Assembly: GCA_008330645.1 (NCBI GenBank)
Contig: VLTN01000002.1
Coordinates: 744,001 to 808,000, forward strand
Length of the DNA: 64,000 nt
Direction: 5' to 3'
Source: Cafeteria roenbergensis
Lineage: Eukaryota > Sar > Bigyra > Bicosoecida > Cafeteriaceae
In this document: positions 1 through 8,847 of the stretch, piece by piece
How positions within the stretch are numbered: the stretch's first letter is position 1
Layout of the letters: each line of letters opens with the position of its first letter
The notes under the pieces: generated by a model
The model's input: only the letters and a program-made list of their open reading frames with translations
Database searches by the model: none
Told to the model about the DNA's origin: nothing
Program-made: the position numbers and the translations under genes

Positions 1-283
1 ACTCTCCCGCGCGAGTGGGGTGCACCCCGACCGTGAAGAACAGGCGGTCGTCCTTCTCCGCAAGCTTGGCTGCCTCCGCCGTTTCGGCAAGGCACCCCGC
101 CGTGACTAGCATCTTGTCGACGCCATTCGCCCACGCTCGTTCGAGCACCTCGTCCAGGTCCGGGTCATGCTTGGACTTGCCCCGGTACGTACCCGAAAAC
201 ATGGAGTCCGTCATGTTCGCGCCAATGTCGACGAAGAGAGAGCGCGAACCGGCTGGCGCCGAAGCGGCAGCCACCGCAGCCAT
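1..283 (-). CDS. TATDN1: TatD-family DNase (TATDN1-like), N-terminal part
   Basis: The minus strand reads from an ATG at 283 to the window edge without a stop (94 codons seen). After about 15 Ala/Ser-rich residues it gives LFVDIGANMTDSMFSGTYRG, then HDPDLDEVLERAWANGVDKM and a stretch ending TVGVHPTRAGE. This is the start of the TatD metal-dependent nuclease fold, closest to the eukaryotic TATDN1 branch (DIG-N-TD opening, V/C-HPTR block). TatD proteins are TIM-barrel 3'-5' exonucleases/endonucleases that use two metal ions and act in DNA fragmentation and repair. The rest lies outside the window, so the downstream metal-binding histidines cannot be checked. It diverges from the next gene, with 270 bp between start codons. 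Family assignment is confident from sequence pattern; function is inferred from the family. Confidence 0.88.
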   Translation of the reverse strand, partial: MAAVAAASAPAGSRSLFVDIGANMTDSMFSGTYRGKSKHDPDLDEVLERAWANGVDKMLVTAGCLAETAEAAKLAEKDDRLFFTVGVHPTRAGE

Positions 284-553
284 GCGTGCGGGCGCCGCCA
301 AGGCGCGCGCGGTGTGCAGCATGCGCTGTGCTTCCGATTGCTTCAGGCGGCCGCTGTTTGCAAGAGAGCCGACAGCAGAGCTCTCCGCGTTCGCGCCGCT
401 TGCGCGCGCAGGGCCGCACAGCCGCTTGCCCGAGCCACGAAGGGAGCCCTTGGCAGGGAGGTCCGGGGAGCTCGTGCCTCGGGCGGGGCTTGCGTCGGGC
501 GTCTCCGACCGGAGTTGTGGCAGGCCCAGTCGGAGGCGCAACAGCTGCAGGCC
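284..553. promoter_or_regulatory. Putative bidirectional promoter, TATDN1-like / unknown gene
   Basis: This is the 270 bp between the minus-strand ATG at 283 and the plus-strand ATG at 554. It must hold both 5' UTRs and start sites. No TATA box is evident; the segment is GC-rich. The call rests on gene layout only. Confidence 0.4.
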
Positions 554-3500
554 ATGGCGGACCCCGGAAGCGGCAGCGACGCCGCGGGCTCTGATGGCTC
601 CGCAATGCTCAGGATGCGGGGCACAGCGCGTGCCAGCACGGTGCTCACCAGCTCGTTGCGGGTCGGGGCTGCTCCGACAAATGCTGGGCCGGGCAGCCGC
701 CGCAACACGGCAGCGACGCGCGACCGTTTTGTCATGGACGCGGAGGCCCCGGAATTGCTCCTTCCCGGGCTCGAGCCCGCCGCCAGCGATGCGCAGACGT
801 CCAAGCGGCTGGCAAAGCTCCGGTCGCACTACCAGCCGCCGCCCCCAATCTACGTAAACGGCCGCAAGCGGGTGCTGACTGGCCGCAGCGCGAGGCGCAA
901 CTCCGGGCTCGCGCAGCGCACAGCGGACCCGGGCACCAGCCCCAGGGCGGATGCGTGCCCCCCCTCGCCAGCTGGCCTGCGGTCAGCGAGGACGCGGTCG
1001 GAGCTCGCGCAGACGGCGCGTGCAGTCGCAAGCGGCAGAGGCGCGACTCACGCGCGCATGCCGTGGGACACGGCCGAGGCTGCCTCACGTCGCGAGAGCA
1101 GAGGCCGCAGACCTGCAAGCGCGCGATTCGGCCGCGCCCGGTCTGGCGGCGGGGAGGCGTGGGACGCCGCGGACCCGTACCGGCCGCAGCGCCGACTGGC
1201 GCCTCCCACGCCCGACACCGCGTTCCCTGCCGGCGGAGCGGGGCAGCCGCACGGCGGGTCCAGCGTGTGCGGATCTACCCGTCGACTTCCCGCCCCTTCT
1301 AGCAGCAGAGCCGCTGCCAAGCACGCGCTTTCCACGGGCGCGCTGGCCAGTCGGCGATCTGCAGCCGCAGCTTGGACAAGCGCTGACGTCGGCGCCGCCT
1401 CGTGCCCTGCCGAAAGGGCCAACGCGACGTCCCTCCCTGTGCTGCCTGCCTCGGCCCAGCGGCGGGGCGGGGCAGGCCGCGGCGCTGCGTCGGCTACGAC
1501 GCGCGCCGGAGCAGACGCCTCTGGGCCCGGCCCCGCGGGCAGGGCAGGCTCCCGTGCAAGAGGCAGGGCCGCTGCCGTGCGACGGCCAGGCCAGCAGCCG
1601 GTCAGTAGGCCGCAGCCCTGCCCTCACGGCACGACGGCTCGCCGCGCGCTGGTTCGCCTTTGGAGCGAGGTTGCTCTGCACGAGGGAGCGGCGTCCCTTC
1701 CGTCGCTCCCGCCGCTGCCGTTTGATGCGGAGCAGGCCCTGGAGGAGGCGGCGCAGGCGGAGGCGGAGGCGGAGGCGCAAGCAGAGGCGCAAGCCAGAGC
1801 GGCGGAGGCGGAGGCGCAAGCCAGAGAGGCGGAGGCGGAGGCGCAAGCCGAGGCGCAGCGCCTTGCAAAAGAGCATGCTGGCGGCGCAGCAGGGCAAAGC
1901 AAGGAGGGCGAAGGGATCGGCCTGGACGCCCAGAAGGCTGCCACCATCGCCAGCCTTGCGCGCCGGTGGCGGCGGCGGCAGCGCCGGTTCGGCGTGAGCG
2001 AGGACGTGGATGCCTACATGCGCGGAGACGCGCCGATTCCCGAGGTCTCCGGCCAGCACGCAGGCGCGGGAACCCTGAACGAGGATGACGCCGGGGAGGG
2101 GTCTGGCGAAGCGGAGGCACCCGTTCGGGACGCTGTCGAGACGGGCGCTGGCGAGCCGGCAACCGACCCCTTCAGCGACCGCAGCGGATCCCCCGGTGGA
2201 GTGGACGCTCGTCCGACAGCAGCTGGTGGCAGCGGAGAGGTGCAGGAAGGGCCGGGGGGAGCCTGTCGCAGTGGTCAAGCGGCCGGTGGCGCCGATGGGG
2301 GAGGAAGCTGCCTTGCTGCAGAGGCGGGCAGCGAGGCCGACGTCCCCGCGTTCAGCCCGCGCGGGCCGCCTGTGAGTGGCTCCCCTCCGGGGCCCGGCGA
2401 GGCGGAAGCAGCTCCCGCTCAGCCTGCGGCGAGCGGTTCCGAGCTGGAGGCCCAGCCTGCAGGCGGTGCTGGCGCAGGTGCCGGTGCTGCTGCCGAGCCG
2501 CTGATCGTTGACCCTTCAGCAGGTACTGATGACGGCACGCATGCGATCGTCGCTGGGGCCGGGTCCGGCTCTGCGTCCGCGGCACTGGCCGCCGAGCCTG
2601 CCAGGGCGAGCGCTGCCCCCGCTTCCGGCCCGACAAGCAGAGCTCTGTCCCGGGCATCTTCTCACTCGGCGCTCCGCTCCAGCAAGCAGCTCAAGGTCCT
2701 TGCTAGGGTGGGCTCTACGGTATCGCCCGTTGCGGCAGAGCTGGAGCGGCGGTTGTCCGTGGAGCGGGAGCGGGCCGGTTCGTCCCGGCCCAGCAGCTCC
2801 GCCGGCAGCGCGATTGGCTTCTTCCACGACGACGCGCAAGCGCAAGAACTGCCACGGCGCGTGCCGGACGAGGTGGGCGGCTCCGCCGCTGGGCTTGGGC
2901 AATCTGCACTGGACGCTGACCGCGCCGCCTCTCATGGCGGCGCACCAGGGACTGGTGTATTTGAGGGAGTAGCCTCGCACAGCGGGGCCGCAGCGGCAGC
3001 GACTCGCAGGGCAGCCGTCGTTGTCTCGCCTGCAGGCCGCGGAGAGCCAGGCAGCGCCGCCGTCGAACCCCGATCCGCTGCTGGCGTTGTTGACGCTGTC
3101 GGACCCGGAGACGGTGGCAGCAGCGGCCCTGCCTCAGCTCGCCTGGCAGCGGCGCAAGCCGTCTCCGCTGGAGATGGCACTCATTCTCCGGATCAGCAAC
3201 GTGCCAGCGAGGGCTCTGGCTCCGGGTCGGGCGTCACGGCCCGAGCAAGCCCCCAACCCGCCTTGCCAGTCCAGCAGCCAGCGGCGGGTGACCCGGAGAG
3301 AGCACGCACCACTCCGCGCGATACCGCAACCGCAGTCGTCGGTAGTCCAGAAAGCCCCGTAGCTCATGGAGGAACGCCGCCAGCCGAGTCAGGTCCAGCG
3401 AGCACAGGGCAGACTGGCGGTGGCACCGGCGCCGGCCTTGACTCCGAAGCTGGTGCCGGAGCCCGTGCTGATGCTGGTGCCGGTGCTGGTGCTGGTGCTG

Positions 3501-5179
3501 AGGACAACGCCGTTGTGTCGCCGCCCGAGGGGTCTGTGGCACGTGAAAGCCAGCCCACTTCGGGTCTGCCAACCCCGCAGTCACGCGTTCCAGCGTCAGG
3601 TGCTGCCTTTGCTCCTGACGCATCGCGTGCCCCTAGTGGCAAGCCACTGCCCGGTCAGAGCGACCCAGAGGACCGTGTTAGCCAGCGTGCTGTCGGGATC
3701 GTGCACAACTCTGCCACACCTCCTGATCCAGCGGCCGATGGGCCTGCGGATGGGCCTGCGGATGGGCCTGCGGATGGGCCTGCGGATGGGCCTGCGGATG
3801 GGCCTGCGGATGGGCCTGCGGATGGGCCTGCGGATGGGCCTGCGGACGGACCTCCCGATGGGCCTGCGGACGGACCACCCGCTCAAACCAAGGCGTCGCT
3901 TCTGGGAGAGCTCCCGTCGCTCGTCTCGCCAGGGCGCCCCCGTGCGTCAGGAGTCGGGCCGGATCGGCCCGCGGCCAGTGCAGCAGACCCGCTGGAGGCG
4001 GCAGCGAGGGGCGAGGTCGGCGCCCACGCGGAACCACAGGCCGGCGGAAGCGCGGCCGCCCCCAGCGACGGCAGCGGTGAGGCGCAGCCGGTGCCTGAGT
4101 GGCAGAGCCTTCTGCTGGCAGGGTCTGGGAGCGGCGGCATCGAGCTGCACGCGAGGCGGCGGTCCAGGCCCCGAAACCGGAGCGGGACTCCTCGTCACGG
4201 TGGCACCAGCTCCACTCCAGGGCGCAGCAGGCTCGCATCACGGGGCGGTGCCGCGGAGGCCGGTCCCGACTCTGCTCGCCGGAGCGAGGCTGGCTCGCGG
4301 GGCGCGGTGCCGGCCACAGCACCCTTGGCCCGATCGCGCCGCGCCTCTTCGGGCTTTGCGTTCGACGACGACCTCGCGGCACTGCAGGCGATGGTGGTCG
4401 CAACGCGTTCGCGGGCGGTTTCGCGCTCTGGGTCGGTGGCGGACGGGCTTCGGCACGCACGCACGAGCAGCGTGTCCGCCGGGCAGAGCGAGGGCGAGGC
4501 GGTGGAAGACGCTGGGACAGCGGGAAGCGAGGAGGGGCCGGGACGGGAGCCTGAGGGGGGGGCTGGGGGAGACCATGAGACGGGTGCGGGTGCGGAGGGG
4601 GATGGAGCTACGGCGGACGAGAGGCGGCGGCGCCGGTCAACGCTTCGCGTCAGCACGGGGGTGTCGAGCCCGCAGGCTCCGCACGGCTTTGGGGGCGGTC
4701 CTGGCCACAGCGGGGACGCGGGTGCGCAGGCTGGAGAGGTCGAGAGGTTTGGCGTGGCAGCCTTCCAGCGAGGGTCCGAGCAGAGGCTTCGGCGCCACAG
4801 CAACGCAGGCGACGGTGTGGCGGCGGCTGCTGCTTCCGCGGCGGCGGCGGTGCCGGCACGGGTGGAGCCCGGCCACGCGCCGGGGAGCAAGTCCGCAGCG
4901 GCGTCGCGGGCGCAGTCGCCGCGGCATTCAGCGAGCGACGCCACTGCGGCCTCACACGGAGGCGCGCCGGCGGGCGGGCGGTCACGGCCAGAGCAGCTGG
5001 ACATCCCTTCGTCCTCGCCGAGCGGCCGCACCGGCATCCACCGGGTGGACACGGCGAGCTCCGCCGGGGGGCTCCTGTCCACCCGCGCAGCCTCGATCTT
5101 GCAGAGCGCGCTGCAGTCGCTGCAGACGCCTCAAGGAATCGCGCTTTCCGACTCGGACGAGGACAGCAGCGACTTTTGA
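554..5179 (+). CDS. Large disordered Ser/Ala/Gly-rich protein, unknown function
   Basis: A single open frame encodes 1541 residues from the ATG at 554 (good CCATGG context) to TGA at 5177-5179. The frame is open back to 110, but the upstream part lacks an ATG, overlaps the TATDN1-like gene and looks non-coding. No enzymatic domain is recognisable. Visible parts are a basic N-terminal third with a short motif around residues 79-115 (LRSHYQPPPPIYVNGRKRV), an Ala/Glu/Gln helical tract at about 392-442 (coiled-coil-like), a basic patch RRWRRRQRRFG, many SGS/SRS serine motifs, a perfect PADG repeat at about 1060-1110, and an acidic tail ending DSDEDSSDF. This may be a scaffold or phospho-regulated protein, but that is a guess. 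Its start and intron-free structure would need transcript support. Confidence 0.6.
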   Translation: MADPGSGSDAAGSDGSAMLRMRGTARASTVLTSSLRVGAAPTNAGPGSRRNTAATRDRFVMDAEAPELLLPGLEPAASDAQTSKRLAKLRSHYQPPPPIYVNGRKRVLTGRSARRNSGLAQRTADPGTSPRADACPPSPAGLRSARTRSELAQTARAVASGRGATHARMPWDTAEAASRRESRGRRPASARFGRARSGGGEAWDAADPYRPQRRLAPPTPDTAFPAGGAGQPHGGSSVCGSTRRLPAPSSSRAAAKHALSTGALASRRSAAAAWTSADVGAASCPAERANATSLPVLPASAQRRGGAGRGAASATTRAGADASGPGPAGRAGSRARGRAAAVRRPGQQPVSRPQPCPHGTTARRALVRLWSEVALHEGAASLPSLPPLPFDAEQALEEAAQAEAEAEAQAEAQARAAEAEAQAREAEAEAQAEAQRLAKEHAGGAAGQSKEGEGIGLDAQKAATIASLARRWRRRQRRFGVSEDVDAYMRGDAPIPEVSGQHAGAGTLNEDDAGEGSGEAEAPVRDAVETGAGEPATDPFSDRSGSPGGVDARPTAAGGSGEVQEGPGGACRSGQAAGGADGGGSCLAAEAGSEADVPAFSPRGPPVSGSPPGPGEAEAAPAQPAASGSELEAQPAGGAGAGAGAAAEPLIVDPSAGTDDGTHAIVAGAGSGSASAALAAEPARASAAPASGPTSRALSRASSHSALRSSKQLKVLARVGSTVSPVAAELERRLSVERERAGSSRPSSSAGSAIGFFHDDAQAQELPRRVPDEVGGSAAGLGQSALDADRAASHGGAPGTGVFEGVASHSGAAAAATRRAAVVVSPAGRGEPGSAAVEPRSAAGVVDAVGPGDGGSSGPASARLAAAQAVSAGDGTHSPDQQRASEGSGSGSGVTARASPQPALPVQQPAAGDPERARTTPRDTATAVVGSPESPVAHGGTPPAESGPASTGQTGGGTGAGLDSEAGAGARADAGAGAGAGAEDNAVVSPPEGSVARESQPTSGLPTPQSRVPASGAAFAPDASRAPSGKPLPGQSDPEDRVSQRAVGIVHNSATPPDPAADGPADGPADGPADGPADGPADGPADGPADGPADGPADGPPDGPADGPPAQTKASLLGELPSLVSPGRPRASGVGPDRPAASAADPLEAAARGEVGAHAEPQAGGSAAAPSDGSGEAQPVPEWQSLLLAGSGSGGIELHARRRSRPRNRSGTPRHGGTSSTPGRSRLASRGGAAEAGPDSARRSEAGSRGAVPATAPLARSRRASSGFAFDDDLAALQAMVVATRSRAVSRSGSVADGLRHARTSSVSAGQSEGEAVEDAGTAGSEEGPGREPEGGAGGDHETGAGAEGDGATADERRRRRSTLRVSTGVSSPQAPHGFGGGPGHSGDAGAQAGEVERFGVAAFQRGSEQRLRRHSNAGDGVAAAAASAAAAVPARVEPGHAPGSKSAAASRAQSPRHSASDATAASHGGAPAGGRSRPEQLDIPSSSPSGRTGIHRVDTASSAGGLLSTRAASILQSALQSLQTPQGIALSDSDEDSSDF
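3737..3878 (+). repeat. 12-bp in-frame minisatellite (PADG repeat)
   Basis: About twelve copies of gatgggcctgcg run head to tail inside the preceding coding frame, giving (Pro-Ala-Asp-Gly)n. The last copies carry point variants (gacggacct, cccgatggg). Perfect copies followed by degenerate ones suggest recent slippage expansion. Confidence 0.9.
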
Positions 5180-5379
5180 CCCGCGCAGCGGTGCATGGTG
5201 TCAGCAATCAGAATCGGCCGTGTGTGTGCACGTTGTGGCGAGGCTGCACAGGCGCCCGCGGCGCCAGAATCGCCCCCGCGAATTCGACGGCAGCGGGCGT
5301 CCCTGGCAGAGGCGGCGGGTCACGCGCTCCCGAACTGCACGCGCGAGCCAGCCCCCCGGCGCCACTCTTTGATTCTGCG

Positions 5380-6928
5380 ATGGCCGCCGCTTCCGCCGCC
5401 ACCCCGGAGCCGATTGTATATGGGCAGTACACTGTGCCCCACTTCTCAGAGATGGTCAACTTCTCTGTCGGCCAGGTGAGCTTGCGGCGCGCGGCGCCCC
5501 GGCGGACGTGCAAAAACCCGGTTTGCCGCGTGCCACGCTTCGCTGGCGTCGACAGCGAGCCCCTGCTGCTTTGGGTCCTGCACCCCTCCCCCGCAGCCCG
5601 CCTCGACCATGCTGCCCCTGGACAAGATCCGCCAGGCCGCGGCCAAGAAGTTCGCGGAGACGGACGTGACCTTTTTGCAGTACGGAGTTGTGTCCGGCTA
5701 CGAGGTGTTCCGCAAGTCCCTCGCCGCGTTTCTGGCCAAGCACTACAAGCGCGGTGAGGTGCCGCCCGTGCTAGGCATTCCCGCGCGGGCGAAGCGCGGC
5801 CGGTGCGGCGCAGGGGCGCGAGTGGGGCGAGGGGCGGGAACTGTCGCCATGACGGGTCTCTAGTCTGACCCGGTTGAAGCCCGCACCCTGCGCTCACCCC
5901 AGCCGCTCGCCTGTCGCGCCCCGGTGCCCGCAGACGTGGATCCGGAGCGGCTGTTCGCCACCAACGGCGTGACGGGCGGCCTGACCCTCTTGTGCTCGCT
6001 CTTCACGACTGCGGGCGACTCGGTGGTTGTCGAGGCGCCTAGCTACTTCCTCGCACTCAACATCTTCAAGGAGCTGGGGCTCAAGGTCAAGGAGGTGGGC
6101 ATTGACGAGGAGGGCATGGATGTCGACGCCCTCGAGGCCCTGTGCAAGGCCGGGGAGGCGCCTCGCGTCGTGTACACGGTTCCCACGTTCCACAACCCCA
6201 CTGGCTACACCATGTCCCCCGCTCGGCGCGAGAAGCTCGTGGCGCTCGCCGAGGAGTACGGCTTCGTGGTGTTTGCCGACGAGGTCTACCAGCTCCTGGG
6301 CTTCGCCGACACCCCCGAGCCGCCCCCGTCGCTCTGCACGTACGACAAGTCGGAGAAGGGCTGCGTCGTCTCGCTGGGCTCCTTCTCCAAGATCCTCGCT
6401 CCCGCGCTTCGCATGGGCTGGTACGAGGCCCACCCCGCCCTCCTCGCCCGCGTGGCCGAGAGCGGCCAGCTCGATTCCTCGGGCGGCATCAACCCGGTCA
6501 TTTCCGGCATCGTGCAGGTTGCGCTGGACGACGGGCTGCAGGAGGAGCACCTCAAGGCCGTCAAGGCGGAGCTCGGGGCCCGCGCGAAGAAGCTCTCGTC
6601 GGAGCTGGAGAAGCAGCTCCCTGAGGGGTGCTCCTTCGCCCCCATCGGGGGAGGATACTTCGTCTGGATCAAGCTCCCGGAGGGGGTGGAGGGCGCCCCG
6701 CTCCTGGCGCACGCTGCCCACAGCCACAAGGTTCGGTTCCTGCCCGGCACCAAGTTCGGCGGGCCGCAGCTGAGCGGCCGCATCCGCCTCAGCATCTCCT
6801 TTTACCCTCCCGAGGGCATCGAGGTGGGCGTGGCGCGCCTGGCAGAGGCGATCCGAACCTTTGTCGCCAACGGGTGCAAGCCCGTCGCGGGAGACGAGGC
6901 CCTCAAGGCGGCGGCAGGGACTCGCTGA
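5380..6928 (+). CDS. PLP-dependent class I/II aminotransferase
   Basis: Three exons, 5380-5475, 5597-5753 and 5934-6928, join in frame to 415 residues. Both introns are GTGAG..CAG. The product is a fold-type I aminotransferase of the 2-aminoadipate/aromatic (LysN/ARO8-like) branch. Evidence in order: PLPLDKIRQAA-type N-terminal arm; ATNGVTGGLTLLCSL; the HNPTGYT motif at about residue 170; FADEVYQLLGF; the PLP-binding lysine in SLGSFSKILAPALRMGW at about 237; and a C-terminal RIRLSISFYPPEGIEVGVARL. The family transfers amino groups between amino acids and 2-oxo acids using PLP; the substrate cannot be fixed by eye. No targeting peptide is obvious, so it is probably cytosolic. The following gene is tail-to-tail with 347 bp between. 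Confidence 0.9.
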
Positions 6929-7275
6929 GGTCGCCCCAGGGCCGTATCGCTGCGGTTGGCGGCCGGGGCCCCCAGCATGCAAGCACGCATGCGAGCGCCA
7001 GTGCATGTGTGTCAATGCGTGTGTCAACGGTGGCGGAGGCGGGCAGACAGTCGCGCGACACACAGTGCCCGAATGCGTGGCCGGGAGCGAGGCTGGCCGG
7101 AGCACACGCAGATGATCATGTCTTGGCTTGGACGAAGACTGCCCCGCACGGGGAGCGTGCGCTTGCAGGCCCACAGTCCGACACAAGACGCGCCACGAGG
7201 GCGTGGGGAGCGCAGACGCTGGCGAGCCGCGCCCAGGGCAGCTCCCATCAGCCACACGAGCAAGCGGCGGCACAG
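6929..7275. other. Intergenic, tail-to-tail
   Basis: 347 bp between two convergent stop codons. It contains GT/CA-rich runs (for example gtgtgtcaatgcgtgtgtc near 7005-7026) that look like 3' UTR sequence. No gene or RNA is supported. Confidence 0.5.
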
Positions 7276-8688
7276 TCACTGAAGCTCGACGTCAGCACTG
7301 GCCGCGTCAACCTCTGCAGCCGACTGCTGCGGCTGCCCCGGCTGCGGCGTCTGGCGCTCCGCTGCCGCGGAGTGCCACTGCCCCTCGTCGCCGTGACTCG
7401 ACATGGCGACCCGCCGGCTCCCGCCGCCATCCCTGCCTGCAGCCGAGGAACGGTGCCCCGCGCCGGCATGGCCCTGCACGAGCGAGGCCGGTCGCCCGCG
7501 GGGCAGGCCGCCTGGCATGACGGCGTCGACGTCTGCCTCTGACGCGCCTCGCCACACCAGCAAGCCAGCGCCAGCCGCAGCTCTGAGCGCCCGTCGCAAG
7601 GACGCAGCGTCTGCGCCTGGCCCAGAGACCGGCAGCGAGCCGGTGCCGGGTACCCGCCCCCAAGCGCGGCTGATTGCTGCTGCAGCCTCTGCTGCATCGG
7701 CGGGATCACTGTCTGCGTACTCCATCGGGAAGCCATCGGCGACAACGACGACGTCTGCGGGGTCCCGCGATGGCCGGGACCCCGACCCTCCGCTGGCGAC
7801 ACCGGCCAAATTGAGGAGCAGGCCGAAGAAGCCGGTGGACTTGGAAGCGGCCGCGGGCCGTCCCCCGGATGTGCGCTGGCGGGCTGAGTGCCTGGCTGGC
7901 CGCTTGAACACCAGCCCCCTGTCGTACAGCAGAAGCGGCGCGCTGGCAGGCGCCGAGCCTCGCAACTGGGCGGTGGCCTCCGCCTCAATGGAGTGCCTTG
8001 GAGCGAGGGTCAGCGACAGGACTGCGGGAAGCACGCCGCAGGGCAAACGGCTGGGCGGGCTCGAATGCTTGGGCGCGCGGTGGGCCGTTGGGCACGCAGT
8101 CGGCGTGCCAACGCGCATTTGCGGCAGGTCGCACCGATCCTTGGCGCAGCACCGACGCGGGTCCGAGTCAGGAAGAGCCTTGCCTCCCCGCGGTGCGAGA
8201 GGCCTTCAACTAGCTCGTGCCGAAACTGCGACGGATGGGCGGACGACCAGGCGTGCGTGCGGGAAGGGATCATCCAGCGTCGCGGCGTGAGTGCAAGCGC
8301 GGTTGCCAGCGCACCCTGCAGCCTCGCCTCAACATCGCCTGCACGCGACGGGGATGGCACACGTTCAGGAGGTCGCACCATGTCGATGTGAGAGAACAGC
8401 ACGGTCTGGATGTCGTCCACGCGGGGAATCGTGGCCAGCAGACCAGCCCGAGGCGGGCCGGCGCCGCCTTGCTCCAGGGTTGAGATTCTCCACACAGCAA
8501 ATCCCACAGCCACAAGCGCAACTGCGCGCCACCTCCACGGCGGGAAGCAGGGGGAGGGGGGGAGTCCGTTGCAAGCAAGAGGCAGCGCGAGAAGCGTCGT
8601 GCGACCACTCGCTGCACCGCCCGAAAGGCGCACACGGCCTCGCCGACTCACGCACTCCCTGGCGCGCCCAGCTCATCACGGCATCCAC
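7276..8688 (-). CDS. Membrane-anchored protein of unknown function (structure partly resolved)
   Basis: Exon 1 (8652-8688) is a 37-nt exon, MDAVMSWARQGV, ending before GTGAGT. Exon 2 begins at 8521 after a CAG and completes the codon as Leu, giving a hydrophobic segment LALVAVGFAVW typical of a signal anchor or single membrane helix. It continues RISTLEQGGAG and IPRVDDIQTVLFSHIDM. The last exon starts near 8027 after CCGCAG and runs to the stop at 7276. It includes LLLYDRGLVFKRP, STGFFGLLLNLAGVAS and DPADVVVVADGFPMEYADSD. The donor that ends exon 2 is not certain; phase-compatible GTGCGC near 8311 and GTGCGA near 8130 are candidates. No family was recognised. It diverges from the Kelch-BTB gene, with 159 bp between start codons. 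Confidence 0.5.
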
Positions 8689-8847
8689 AGGCCTGACGAG
8701 GGCCTCTTGCGCCCCAGCCGCGCGCTCCAGCAGCAGAGTGCGAGCCGCTCACGCGCGGTTCGTGTGCCATCTGCAGAGCAGAGCGTCCGCTGCCGTCGAC
8801 GGGTCCGTCCGACAAGGACGGCACTTGCCCGCGCCGGCGCTGACGCA

